Assembly (NCBI GenBank): GCA_003612525.1 | Contig: RAZD01000006.1 | Coordinates: forward strand, 62,001 to 126,000 | Length of the DNA: 64,000 bases | Direction: 5' to 3' | Source: a bacterium C-53 | GTDB lineage: Bacteria > Bacillota > Clostridia > Lachnospirales > Lachnospiraceae | Shown here: piece by piece, positions 1-13,975 of the stretch | Numbering within the stretch: the first letter of the stretch is position 1 | Layout of the letters: each line of letters starts with the position of its first letter | Position numbers and translations under genes: made by a program | The notes under the pieces: model-generated | What the model saw: only the letters and a program-made list of their open reading frames with translations | Told to the model about the DNA's origin: nothing | The model's database searches: none

Positions 1-2463
1 TGGTACATTCGTTTCTGCGTCTTCATCATCGTTATCATCATCTCCAGCATTTTTCTTTTTTACTGCAAATCTTACAACAGACCTTCCCGGATTTAATTTT
101 GGCATAAGTTCAAGTCCTGTTCCTGAAACATGGATGCTATTTAACACTTTGTCAATCTCAATCGAAAAAAGCACCCTGCTCTCCTCTTCCTCAATATTTA
201 CTATTTTTCCTCCAAGATTATTATATAGTATAGAATCATATTTTGAGGAACCACTAAATAAAATCGGATCACCTATTTTATACGTCCAAACTCCCAATAC
301 AAATGCTTTGTTCGGATTATCACTTTGCAAAAATCTGTTAATATTATTAATTCCATACAAACCATCATAATTAAGGCACAGAACAATTTCACTCTCTGAT
401 GTCCGCTCAAATATTGACTCATCTAACTTTGTTGTATATCCACAATGTCCCATCCATTCAGTAATATTATCTTGATAGTTACGCACTCTGCTCCACAGCT
501 CCAGTAATTGGTTGTTCTCTGTCCGATATGGTTTTGTAAGTTCATATTGTGCTTTTACAGGAACAAAATATCTTGCCAAGTTAAACCAATTTCCGAACTG
601 AATTGATTCTATCTGATAAATGTCCCCCACCAAAACCAGCAACTTAAAATTCTTTTTTCTAAGAACTTCTATCATATCACGATTACTAACCATACTACAC
701 TCGTCTATAAATAATATATCCACAGTTTTATCCGGCGGATATGAATAAATAAACTTCTTAATAGTTAAATATTCACCGCTATTGTCTTTAACTCTTCTTC
801 GTAGATTCTCTACTGCCGGATGAGTATTTGCTATATAGACCTTAGAACCGTCTTGCCAAAACTGTGAAATATGTTTTATCAAAGTTGATTTACCCGTTCC
901 TGCTGCCCCATAAATCATTGCAAGACTCGAGTTCTCAAACATTCTGAGTAAGATATCCCTCTTTTCGTCACTATCTATCACATTCGGATTCTCTATAAGC
1001 CAATCTTCCACAGAAGCATTATAGCCAACCACTCCTTCTTCTGTAAAAGAAATCAGACTTTGAATTATTTCTTTTGTATCATCCTCATAGCCTTTCACAA
1101 AAAGATTTTTACCCATAATTTCCAATCTTCTGTTTTGATGCTTTCTGTACAGACTATCATTATAAGTCTTTACCAATTGATCAATATTCTCAAATCCTGC
1201 CAGTTCATCTGTTTTTGTATATAACTTCCCATCTGTATTTGCATTAATGTTTATACGGCGAGCCAATAACTCATGTTCTCTTCCTACTGTTTTTATACAT
1301 GAAAGCAAATCATATATTGATGGGTTATGGTTGCAAAGACTTGAATTGAATGGCATTTCCTCAAACGGAAGAGTTTTAATATCTAAGTAAAGCCCTTTCA
1401 TTCTATAATTTTCTTCCTTCGATAACTGCATTTTTATTACCTTGTTATTAAGACCATATAACAAATAGCGGACACTATTACTTCCTGGTCTATCTGTTCT
1501 TATCCAACCTCTGGCTCTATCAAAAATATCACATAAAACAATTTTTTGTGCCTTTTCCGTAATTTTTTCTTTAAATACCTGATACCTTCTCTCTGAAAAT
1601 TCTAAAATTTCAACCAAATTAAGCCCTGTTCTTGATATATAATTCATTAATCCAATATATTCCGAAAGATCACTACGCACCTCGATATTATATCCAAATA
1701 TTTTTGCAAAATTTTTCAGCTCACATGGTCTTATAGATACGCTCCATGCAGTTACAATCTTAATCGGCATAAATTTTCCAGATATTTCGATAATATCATC
1801 ATCCAAATCTACCTTTATCGCATAATTCGCAGGAATCTTAAAGGCTGAGAATACCACCAGCTTATTAAATTTACTGGACTCATCATTTGTCGGAATTAAA
1901 GTATTTTCGTAATAAACATGATGGTTCACAAAAAATGGTTTTGATTTTTGCACATAAAATCGTTCACCGTATGCCTCATAAACTCTTTGATAACGAACTT
2001 TACTCAATTTCTCTACAATTTTTTCATAATATTGTTGCAGTGTATCATCCAAATCAATCGGAAACTTGTCTATATTGGAGAGAATCTGTATCTGATATCT
2101 TCTATATACAAAATCTTTAATCTGTAGTAAATATTCATAATATTTTAAAAGCAGCCGTTCTGCCCCATCATTATCCGGCGTATAATGAGAGCGCGATTCC
2201 TGCAACATTTGATGAAACTTCCTAAGGAAATAAAACTCATTGCCCGTCTTTAAAAATTCAACAGCCTTTGGTATTGTATCATAGTCTACAAAGGCATTTT
2301 CGTGTTGCTCCGAATACACCCTGACTGCAATATGCTCCACAAGATTACGAAAATAACTCAGCATATTCTGCGCAACCTTATCTCTTGTCTTATACTCTAA
2401 ATCGTCTATATTCTCGCATATTGCCGTATCATCTGTTATTATGTATTCATCTATTGTTTTCAT
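1..2463 (-). CDS. SF1 (UvrD/RecD-like) ATP-dependent helicase, partial at left edge
   Basis: An open frame runs from ATG at 2463 leftward off the window with no stop, giving at least 821 residues. A GGAAAG ribosome binding site lies 11 bases before the ATG. The first 500 or so residues match no domain I can name. Around residues 520-545 sits a Walker A motif, GAAGTGKST, followed about 65 residues later by a Walker B, DILFIDECSM, and then a motif III-like LVLVGDIYQI. That order is typical of superfamily 1 helicases (UvrD, RecD, DUF2075-like), which unwind DNA using ATP. It is the last gene of a minus-strand group with hsdR, hsdM and hsdS, so a defence role is inferred from context. The C-terminus lies outside the window. 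Helicase call firm; biological role unknown. Confidence 0.8.
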   Translation of the reverse strand, partial: MKTIDEYIITDDTAICENIDDLEYKTRDKVAQNMLSYFRNLVEHIAVRVYSEQHENAFVDYDTIPKAVEFLKTGNEFYFLRKFHQMLQESRSHYTPDNDGAERLLLKYYEYLLQIKDFVYRRYQIQILSNIDKFPIDLDDTLQQYYEKIVEKLSKVRYQRVYEAYGERFYVQKSKPFFVNHHVYYENTLIPTNDESSKFNKLVVFSAFKIPANYAIKVDLDDDIIEISGKFMPIKIVTAWSVSIRPCELKNFAKIFGYNIEVRSDLSEYIGLMNYISRTGLNLVEILEFSERRYQVFKEKITEKAQKIVLCDIFDRARGWIRTDRPGSNSVRYLLYGLNNKVIKMQLSKEENYRMKGLYLDIKTLPFEEMPFNSSLCNHNPSIYDLLSCIKTVGREHELLARRININANTDGKLYTKTDELAGFENIDQLVKTYNDSLYRKHQNRRLEIMGKNLFVKGYEDDTKEIIQSLISFTEEGVVGYNASVEDWLIENPNVIDSDEKRDILLRMFENSSLAMIYGAAGTGKSTLIKHISQFWQDGSKVYIANTHPAVENLRRRVKDNSGEYLTIKKFIYSYPPDKTVDILFIDECSMVSNRDMIEVLRKKNFKLLVLVGDIYQIESIQFGNWFNLARYFVPVKAQYELTKPYRTENNQLLELWSRVRNYQDNITEWMGHCGYTTKLDESIFERTSESEIVLCLNYDGLYGINNINRFLQSDNPNKAFVLGVWTYKIGDPILFSGSSKYDSILYNNLGGKIVNIEEEESRVLFSIEIDKVLNSIHVSGTGLELMPKLNPGRSVVRFAVKKKNAGDDDNDDEDAETNVP

Positions 2464-2514
2464 ATCATCATCTGCTTTCCACGACTCATTTGAATATTAT
2501 CTGATATGGTTATA

Positions 2515-2898
2515 TTATTCTTCTATTGACTGTACACCATAATGTACGCCTATAAACATTGTCATACTTTCTCCTGTTGACATCAAAGAACGAGTATATT
2601 CATTATACTTACCTAAGATATCCTGTATATATTCTTTTATTTTCTTCTTATCCTCATAAGGCAATCTTAAACAGCTTTTTCGCCAAACACTTGTCAGCTA
2701 TTTTATTAATTTCAGCCTCTGAAAACTGTATTCCTTATATTCTGCCCTAATATCAGATTTGAATGAATCGAATACATACTGTACAGTTGGATCTTTAGAA
2801 TCCCAATTACACAATTTAAACGTATTTTTCACTCTTTGATTCTTTATTACCGGGAGCCATCCCCGCTCTGCCTCTTCAAATGTTACAAAAGTTCCCAT
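2515..2898 (-). pseudogene. Small unknown protein gene interrupted by an in-frame amber codon
   Basis: Frame of 128 codons from ATG at 2898 to TAA at 2515-2517, with a single in-frame TAG at 2698-2700 after 66 residues. The second half begins LTSVWRKSC and ends GVQSIEE, and stays open for about 60 codons after the amber, so the two halves look like one former gene. No clear ribosome binding site is seen before the ATG, and a stop codon lies two codons upstream in the same frame. I do not recognise the family. It sits between hsdS and the helicase gene in the same orientation. Most likely a point nonsense mutation (for example from CAG or TGG); suppression or a sequencing error are alternatives. 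Confidence 0.5.
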
Positions 2899-2966
2899 AA
2901 GCTAAATAAGTGCTGTAAAATTTATTCTATGCACCGCTCCATAACCTTCTAATATAAACATAAATA

Positions 2967-8612
<5,646 letters not shown>

Positions 8613-8655
8613 AGTATCTGTACCTTTCACATTTTAATTCAAATCATATATTCTA

Positions 8656-8844
8656 TTATTGTTGCTTCATATATTTTCTTGTCTTAATTCTCTTATCAGC
8701 TGGTTTGCTGGCATCTTTAGGAATAGCCCAAGCATGACCAAATCTTATAGCACCCTGTATCATACCCTCATTACATATAGTCTGTACTCGTCTTACTGAA
8801 AGATTCCATTTTTCTGCGGCTTCTTTAATTGTAATATATTCCAT
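8656..8844 (-). CDS. Small helix-turn-helix (excisionase/MerR-like) DNA-binding protein
   Basis: A 62-residue protein starting at ATG 8844, preceded by AGGGG at a good distance; an in-frame upstream start at 8895 has no such signal. Residues 5-40 (IKEAAEKWNLSVRRVQTIC) form a winged HTH of the excisionase/MerR type, with a wing ending in GHAWAIPK and a basic tail. Proteins like this often lie just upstream of type I restriction operons in Clostridia and are thought to regulate them; that role is inference. About 40 bases separate it from hsdR. Confidence 0.72.
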   Translation of the reverse strand: MEYITIKEAAEKWNLSVRRVQTICNEGMIQGAIRFGHAWAIPKDASKPADKRIKTRKYMKQQ

Positions 8845-8956
8845 AGTTTCACCCCTAAAAACAGTACAATATTCTAATGAATATTGTAAGCGCAAAAGCG
8901 CCGAATATCAACAAAAATATATACCATCACGAAGCAGATTTCTCTGTTCCGCAATT

Positions 8957-9090
8957 TCACAGACAGTATATAATTTCTTCCCCCGCAATCTCCTCTGCCT
9001 GCTCCTGTATCATCAAGAGATGCTTCTTCAAATTCTCCTGATAACAGTAATCCCGAGTAAATACTCTCCTGCAATTTACCAAATAAAATT
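8957..9090 (-). pseudogene. TnpV remnant with internal deletion and frameshift
   Basis: In two minus-strand frames the sequence reads SIYSGLLLSGE, then after a frameshift HLLMIQEQAEE joined directly to EEIIYCL and a stop. This matches the intact TnpV-family protein at 22286-22621 in this window, minus roughly 45 residues between QAEE and the C-terminal EIIYCL. It is therefore a decayed second copy. In element B the intact copy lies between the relaxase and a restriction locus; here the remnant also precedes a restriction locus, so region C may once have been a related element. Confidence 0.6.
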
Positions 9091-9185
9091 TTTGCGTAAA
9101 TCACATCCTCCAACCTAAAATATACAGAGATACTTCCACTACCTGTAACGAATACGCCAGCCGAAAATCCCATAAGGAAAAGTGA

Positions 9186-9434
9186 TTCAGTCACCCGATT
9201 CATACGGAATTTGCAAAATCATACAACAGATTATATGCCCGTATCCGCAAAGGGAAACTCCCTGCTGATACGCCTCTTAGAAATCAACTAATAGCACTTC
9301 ATAACGAATATACTGAAAAATATAAGAACACACAGCAAAAACATCAGGAAACTGTATGGAAAGAATATATAGAAAAAAATAAAGAATTGCTTAAATTAGG
9401 TTTTCAAAAGATTAATGCAAAAAACAAATATTGA
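9186..9434 (+). pseudogene. Unidentified gene fragment (C-terminal part)
   Basis: An open frame without a convincing start runs from just after TGA at 9183 to TGA at 9432-9434. It encodes about 82 mostly charged, helical residues (SYNRLYARIRKGKLPAD, then LHNEYTEKYKNTQQKH, ending QKINAKNKY). The amino acid composition looks like real coding sequence, but the reading frame begins in the middle of the TnpV debris on the other strand. I do not recognise the family; it is probably the 3' end of a gene truncated by rearrangement. Confidence 0.35.
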
Positions 9435-9567
9435 GTTATCATATATGGCTAAATCTTTATCTGCTAGAATCTGATAACCTTGCACTACAGCTCGCTTCTT
9501 CAAAATTAGAAAATTTTATTATCATTCTGTTATTACAGTTTACCAATCCCACCAAACATCAAAAAAA
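9435..9567. other. AT-rich non-coding stretch between fragment and decayed tuf end
   Basis: No supported gene, promoter or hairpin was seen here. It lies downstream of the oldest displaced tuf end and its terminator, so it is either original chromosome downstream of tuf or the right end of an older element. Confidence 0.4.
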
Positions 9568-9593
9568 GACTTTCCGAAAAACCTCGGAAAGTC
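9568..9593 (-). terminator. Displaced tuf-type terminator (third copy)
   Basis: Ten-base perfect stem (GACTTTCCGA with TCGGAAAGTC) with a 6-base loop, followed on the minus strand by a run of seven T. It lies 24 bases past the decayed tuf stop codon at 9617-9619, like the hairpins beyond the other two tuf ends. Confidence 0.8.
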
Positions 9594-9616
9594 CCATAAA
9601 TTCAATGAATTTTCAA

Positions 9617-9668
9617 TTACTAGATGATTAAAGCACCCCTGCCAGATCTAATAGTTCTGCCACCCCCA
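9617..9668 (-). repeat. Decayed tuf 3' end, outer attachment-site copy of element B
   Basis: Read on the minus strand this encodes GGRTIRSGRGALII followed by TAG and TAA. It aligns with the EF-Tu C-terminus [17 protein letters not shown] with several replacements and a premature TAG in place of the last Glu. It shares the GGTGGCAGAAC stretch with the copy at 29049, whereas real tuf has GGCGGACGTAC. Position, orientation and the following hairpin make it the outermost of three tuf ends and the likely far boundary of element B. Confidence 0.75.
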
Positions 9669-9902
9669 TGGATTAGGTTGAGAGAACCCTGTATGACAGA
9701 TAGCGTGTTTTCGGGGTTTTCTGTCATCATATTTTCTGAAAATATTATTTTTATCTGTATTCTCAGAATTTTTGTAGCCAATGTCGCTTATGAACTCCGC
9801 TCCAAACTGCACACATTTTTCGATTAAAGTTAGTATTATTAAGTCTAAAGCACACACTTTAATCTTCTTCGCAATCAAAAGACTATAAAACTATTTCATT
9901 TA
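9669..9902. other. Left end of element B, non-coding
   Basis: AT-rich, with no supported gene; a minus-strand frame here only reads through the decayed tuf end. A stretch around 9701-9726 beginning TAGCGT and T-rich resembles the left end of element A at 29112-29137, possibly an integrase-binding end, though the match is loose. A GACAGA...TCTGTC inverted repeat lies at about 9695-9725. Confidence 0.4.
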
Positions 9903-10802
9903 TTATTTTATCAGCACACACACATGAAACAATACCGTCTCGCATTGATTTCGATTATGTACAGTTTTCATAATTTTAATATCAGAGTATGAAATATTGT
10001 CAATCACAATATCTCTATCAATAGACAACTTTTCAAATGGATAATTATGCTGCTCAATATGTCGAAAATATTTATCACAAAAAGTCATAAAATCAGCAAT
10101 AGTAACATACAACAAAATAATATTAAATTTGTTACCAGCCGTATCATAGTCATAAATTTTATCAATGTGCATATCTAAATAAGTTGTATTTAAACTATTG
10201 AGGTTTAGCGCCTCAATAATTGCTACCGGAAAGTCCTTTTCCTTAATTAAAATATCTACTTCACCAGCAGCTTTCCCACTAGGAGATAATCCCCTTCGAG
10301 TTTGGTCTTTTACATCATAACCTGCCGTATCTAAAATATCTCGAATATAATCATTTCTTTGATCTTCGGTTGCACCATAATAAAGCGAATTTGCCTGCAA
10401 CTTAATACATGCTGATAATACATCCCTTAATACCACTTTCATCTTACGCAAATCTGCATTACTAACTTCCAAAACTTTCTCACAGGTTTTTACCTTTATT
10501 ATACAAATATTTTTTCCCTCAACATTACAAACCTCATAAGAAATCTCGGTTTTAACTCGAACTTGCTTCATTGCATTTTGAACAATATTATCCATGTTTA
10601 TGTTTTTATCAAATCCACGTAAACAAAAATTACTTTTTTCTTTTACAATGCCAATAAAAACATATCCATATTTCTGACTACCATGAGCCACTGATTCTAT
10701 AAACGTAGCTATTTGATTTGGAAATACACAAAATTGCTTGCAAACCACATCGGTATTTTCCGAAACAATTAACTTTTTAAGTTCTTCGCATGTCACTTTC
10801 AT
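9903..10802 (-). CDS. AlbA_2 (Schlafen-type) and PD-(D/E)XK-like nuclease-fold protein
   Basis: 299 residues in two parts. Residues 1-110 resemble the AlbA_2/Schlafen divergent AAA-4 domain (CKQFCVFPNQIATFIESVAHG, then YVFIGIV), which binds nucleic acid. Residues 140-260 look like a restriction-endonuclease fold: NDYIRDILDTAGYDV, then AGEVDILI and VAIIEALNL. This gives the D...E core, but the usual Lys after ExK is replaced by Leu, so cleavage is uncertain. The ATG overlaps the stop of the upstream GHKL ATPase gene as ATGA, so the two are translationally coupled and likely act together. It is the last gene of the element B defence block. Domain calls are from pattern only. Confidence 0.6.
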   Translation of the reverse strand: MKVTCEELKKLIVSENTDVVCKQFCVFPNQIATFIESVAHGSQKYGYVFIGIVKEKSNFCLRGFDKNINMDNIVQNAMKQVRVKTEISYEVCNVEGKNICIIKVKTCEKVLEVSNADLRKMKVVLRDVLSACIKLQANSLYYGATEDQRNDYIRDILDTAGYDVKDQTRRGLSPSGKAAGEVDILIKEKDFPVAIIEALNLNSLNTTYLDMHIDKIYDYDTAGNKFNIILLYVTIADFMTFCDKYFRHIEQHNYPFEKLSIDRDIVIDNISYSDIKIMKTVHNRNQCETVLFHVCVLIK

Positions 10803-13800
10803 CTAACCTTTCGTAAGGGTATTCTATTTATCCCTGTAAGTTTTAACATTTTTCCAAAGGTTATTTGTTGAGGTTTCTCTATGCCATCTTCAACCCATAG
10901 CTCATAATCTTTTTCAAAATCCAAAGTATCTTTTTCTGCTCCATAATATAGAATGACTTGTCCATAATCAGATGGACGCGTAATTAAAACCATTTCTTTT
11001 CCATACTTTTTTATAATAAATATCGTATTTGTTACTTCAACCGGCTCAGATACATCATATTCTTCTAATGTAGCCAAATAATCAAAAATAGTATTTTTTG
11101 CTCTTTCTAAAATATTTTTTACATATTCAAATTTATCTTTATCACTCTCCGAAACATGCACAAAGTTTTCTTTAAAAACCTTAAACTGCTGTGCATTTAT
11201 AAATTCTTCTATACTAGAAATTCCATATTGAATCATAAGTTCCCCGGAAATCTCTATTTCTTCATCATCAATAATCTCTTCATTCTCTTGTGAATATATC
11301 TTTAAAATATTTTCTAAATCCCTTTCACTGTGTATCTTATACTTTTTTAATAAACTATCATATTTTTCAGCTTTCTTCATATTCTGTGCAATTTCTTCAT
11401 CATCAATTAACCAATGCTTATTATCAATAATCTCTTTAAAAAATATTTTTGCCTTGTCCGGATTATCATTAATCCAACAAAATAGTCTGTTAAAGTTATA
11501 TCGAACAATTTCATTTTGATTTTTACTTAACCCTTGGTTCTGCTTTATATATTCAGTAACCTCTTGTACAACGTCTTTGAGTCCTTTAACCCTGCTTTCT
11601 GGAAGTTCTAAATAAATATCTACTGGTAGCAAAATACTTCTCAAATCATTTCCAGTTTCAGCTAAAATATCTTTAAAAATATCATCAATTTCTCCAGAAT
11701 CCAAGAATACCGTTTCAATTGTTAAAAAATCTCCATTTTGATTTGGTATAATAGGCTTTGTTTTTCTCTCAAACAAGTTTTTATGCTTATATTTTCCAAA
11801 ATATTCAATAAGTTCTCTCAGCCACGAGAAAGCATCTTCTTCAGACAAGCTTAAATGATATGCCAAAACAGCAACATTCTGACACTCCCCTACCTCATTA
11901 GCTATCTCGGTACACCAATACTTTTTAGCTTCTTCCATGACTTCCAAATTTATTTTTTGAACTTCACAAACATTCAATAATTCTTCTGTAAATACTGTTT
12001 TCAAAAGCTTCAATAGTTCCGATTGTCCCTCTACTCTAATTTCTTTATTTTGTAAAGTAATTATTTTCGCCATTGCTTCACATTCGGAAAATGAAGTATT
12101 ATTCATCGCTTTCAAAATGTCCTCAAACAACATATCATAATTATAAATTTCACACGATATATCTTCCGGCAGTTGGATTCCTTTATCTAACAAAATTTCC
12201 TTACATTCATTATCTAGCAATAATAAAATTTGCTTATATACATCTTCAATGTCATTATCCCTATATAATTCATTTATACTGCAAAGTTGCCCTAATTGAT
12301 TTGGATATATCTTAGCCGCTTTATATTCCTCTATATTTTTTGAATTCATTAATGCTCTATATAAATTATTTAGCCATGTAATAGAACTGATGCTATTATT
12401 CAAATTTGATTCCAGCGTTTCTAAACATCCAAACTCTTCTATTATCTGAACCAATCTTTTCATATTGAAATTTCTACATTCCAACCATAATGAAGCATAC
12501 CATTTATGAATATCCAGAAATGGCGCTATACGACCGGGATATATTGGGTTTACCAATTCCCATACCTGTTCTCTCGCTATTGTTTCATTGTCGCCTATAA
12601 TAAATATAATTGGATCATCCCAAGGATCATATAGTGATTTTCGTTCGCCACTTTCTGTATCAACAATTTCCGCATACTTTATATGTTGTTTACATTCTCC
12701 AATAACATCAGCAAACCAATCTTTAGCCAACCAATCTCTTTGGGGTTGTCTTGGTATATGTACAACATTATATGCTTGTCTCCAATGGTGTTCTGCCACA
12801 TAGTTCAATAAATTTTTATAAGCATTTAGCGCTTGCCTTATCAGATTCTTGTTCTCATCAACAACTTTGTTCTCGACATCAGTTAAGTAAATCCCGCTTC
12901 GTGGATCATTAGGATTAAAATATGGGCTGTTTACAATAACCGGGAACGAAAAATCCTCTGTACCAATAAGGGGAAACGTACAAAATAGCTTAGGAACATC
13001 CTTGGGATATTCGTCAATAAAAATCTCATTATTTTTTGCTTTAACAGGTATTGCCAAATCTATTTTTTCTTCATGATATAACAATATAAATAATTTATTT
13101 TTGTTTCCATTTTCGGTTATATAAATTGTATGCACCTCCGCCAGCCCCAGTTTACCTTTTTCTCCACGTTCTATATACAATGAATCATTTACCTTTATAG
13201 AGTTAATCTTTTCCACAAAGGCAAACACATAAGGAATTGATGCATAAAAACTTTTTAGCCCACTTTTCGCAATCTCTATTCCTTTATCATTCAATTCATA
13301 CAAAAATCGAGTATTGAAACCTCCAGTTTTCTCCAAAGCAAAAATGTCAATTTCTTTACTTTCCTTAAGCTGTCTAAAACTTTCATTTACTGCAGCAATA
13401 ACCTCTTCCTTAGTTTCACCGCTTCTATCTAATAATATATGTATTTCCTTGAGTGGCTCATTCTCATCCTGCAAAAAGGCATCTACTATTACTTTCTGTG
13501 ACAGCAAGTGTGTAGTTAAAAATCCTGTTCCAAATTTCCCTGTAATTCCATTGTCCGGAGATTGATTCCTTTCTTTTGAAGAAACCTGCGAAATCAAATA
13601 CACAATATTCTCTGTCGTAAAACATTTTCCATCATGCTTAAAAGATAAGTATCTATCTTTCTCATGAAAATCAATTTTGACATTTACCATTCCGTTGTTA
13701 CCAGACACATCTTTAGCATTTTGAATCAACTCCCAAATCCATCGGCGAGCTGTATTCTCATCATTTTTTAGTAACAAGTCCTGCATCATATCCAGTATCT

Positions 13801-13870
13801 TATTTGCAATTGCTGTGTCATGCGCACTGTTTATGGTAGCTTGCACCTTATCGGAATAATTCATCGTCAT
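10799..13870 (-). CDS. Large GHKL (Hsp90/sacsin-like) ATPase, putative defence protein
   Basis: 1023 residues. The N-terminal 150 carry the GHKL fold: N-box WELIQNAKDVS near residue 45, a G1-like FKHDGKCFT near 75 and the G2 loop GITGKFGTGF near 110. This is the arrangement of the sacsin/Hsp90-like ATPase domain. The middle about 700 residues are helical and not recognised. The C-terminus (from about 935) has a compact domain with LITRPSDYGQV, YELWVEDG and LTGINRIPL, seen in related large ATPases near defence genes. It may sense a trigger and control the coupled AlbA/nuclease protein. It starts 105 bases after hsdR with an AT-rich gap that could hold a promoter. The frame is fully intact although nearby mobility genes are broken. 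Confidence 0.72.
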   Translation of the reverse strand: MTMNYSDKVQATINSAHDTAIANKILDMMQDLLLKNDENTARRWIWELIQNAKDVSGNNGMVNVKIDFHEKDRYLSFKHDGKCFTTENIVYLISQVSSKERNQSPDNGITGKFGTGFLTTHLLSQKVIVDAFLQDENEPLKEIHILLDRSGETKEEVIAAVNESFRQLKESKEIDIFALEKTGGFNTRFLYELNDKGIEIAKSGLKSFYASIPYVFAFVEKINSIKVNDSLYIERGEKGKLGLAEVHTIYITENGNKNKLFILLYHEEKIDLAIPVKAKNNEIFIDEYPKDVPKLFCTFPLIGTEDFSFPVIVNSPYFNPNDPRSGIYLTDVENKVVDENKNLIRQALNAYKNLLNYVAEHHWRQAYNVVHIPRQPQRDWLAKDWFADVIGECKQHIKYAEIVDTESGERKSLYDPWDDPIIFIIGDNETIAREQVWELVNPIYPGRIAPFLDIHKWYASLWLECRNFNMKRLVQIIEEFGCLETLESNLNNSISSITWLNNLYRALMNSKNIEEYKAAKIYPNQLGQLCSINELYRDNDIEDVYKQILLLLDNECKEILLDKGIQLPEDISCEIYNYDMLFEDILKAMNNTSFSECEAMAKIITLQNKEIRVEGQSELLKLLKTVFTEELLNVCEVQKINLEVMEEAKKYWCTEIANEVGECQNVAVLAYHLSLSEEDAFSWLRELIEYFGKYKHKNLFERKTKPIIPNQNGDFLTIETVFLDSGEIDDIFKDILAETGNDLRSILLPVDIYLELPESRVKGLKDVVQEVTEYIKQNQGLSKNQNEIVRYNFNRLFCWINDNPDKAKIFFKEIIDNKHWLIDDEEIAQNMKKAEKYDSLLKKYKIHSERDLENILKIYSQENEEIIDDEEIEISGELMIQYGISSIEEFINAQQFKVFKENFVHVSESDKDKFEYVKNILERAKNTIFDYLATLEEYDVSEPVEVTNTIFIIKKYGKEMVLITRPSDYGQVILYYGAEKDTLDFEKDYELWVEDGIEKPQQITFGKMLKLTGINRIPLRKVR

Positions 13871-13975
13871 CCAATCCTTTCATTGAAAATATATTCATGA
13901 ATAGCTATGAAACTTATAATTCTGCAATGTCACTATACAAATTGCATATTTCAACACAGGCTCTCGAAGGTCTGA

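Noticed and set aside
9648-9878. 76-residue minus-strand frame ending in PNPWGWQNY
   Set aside because: It reads through the decayed tuf end in the wrong frame and has no ribosome binding site; not a gene.
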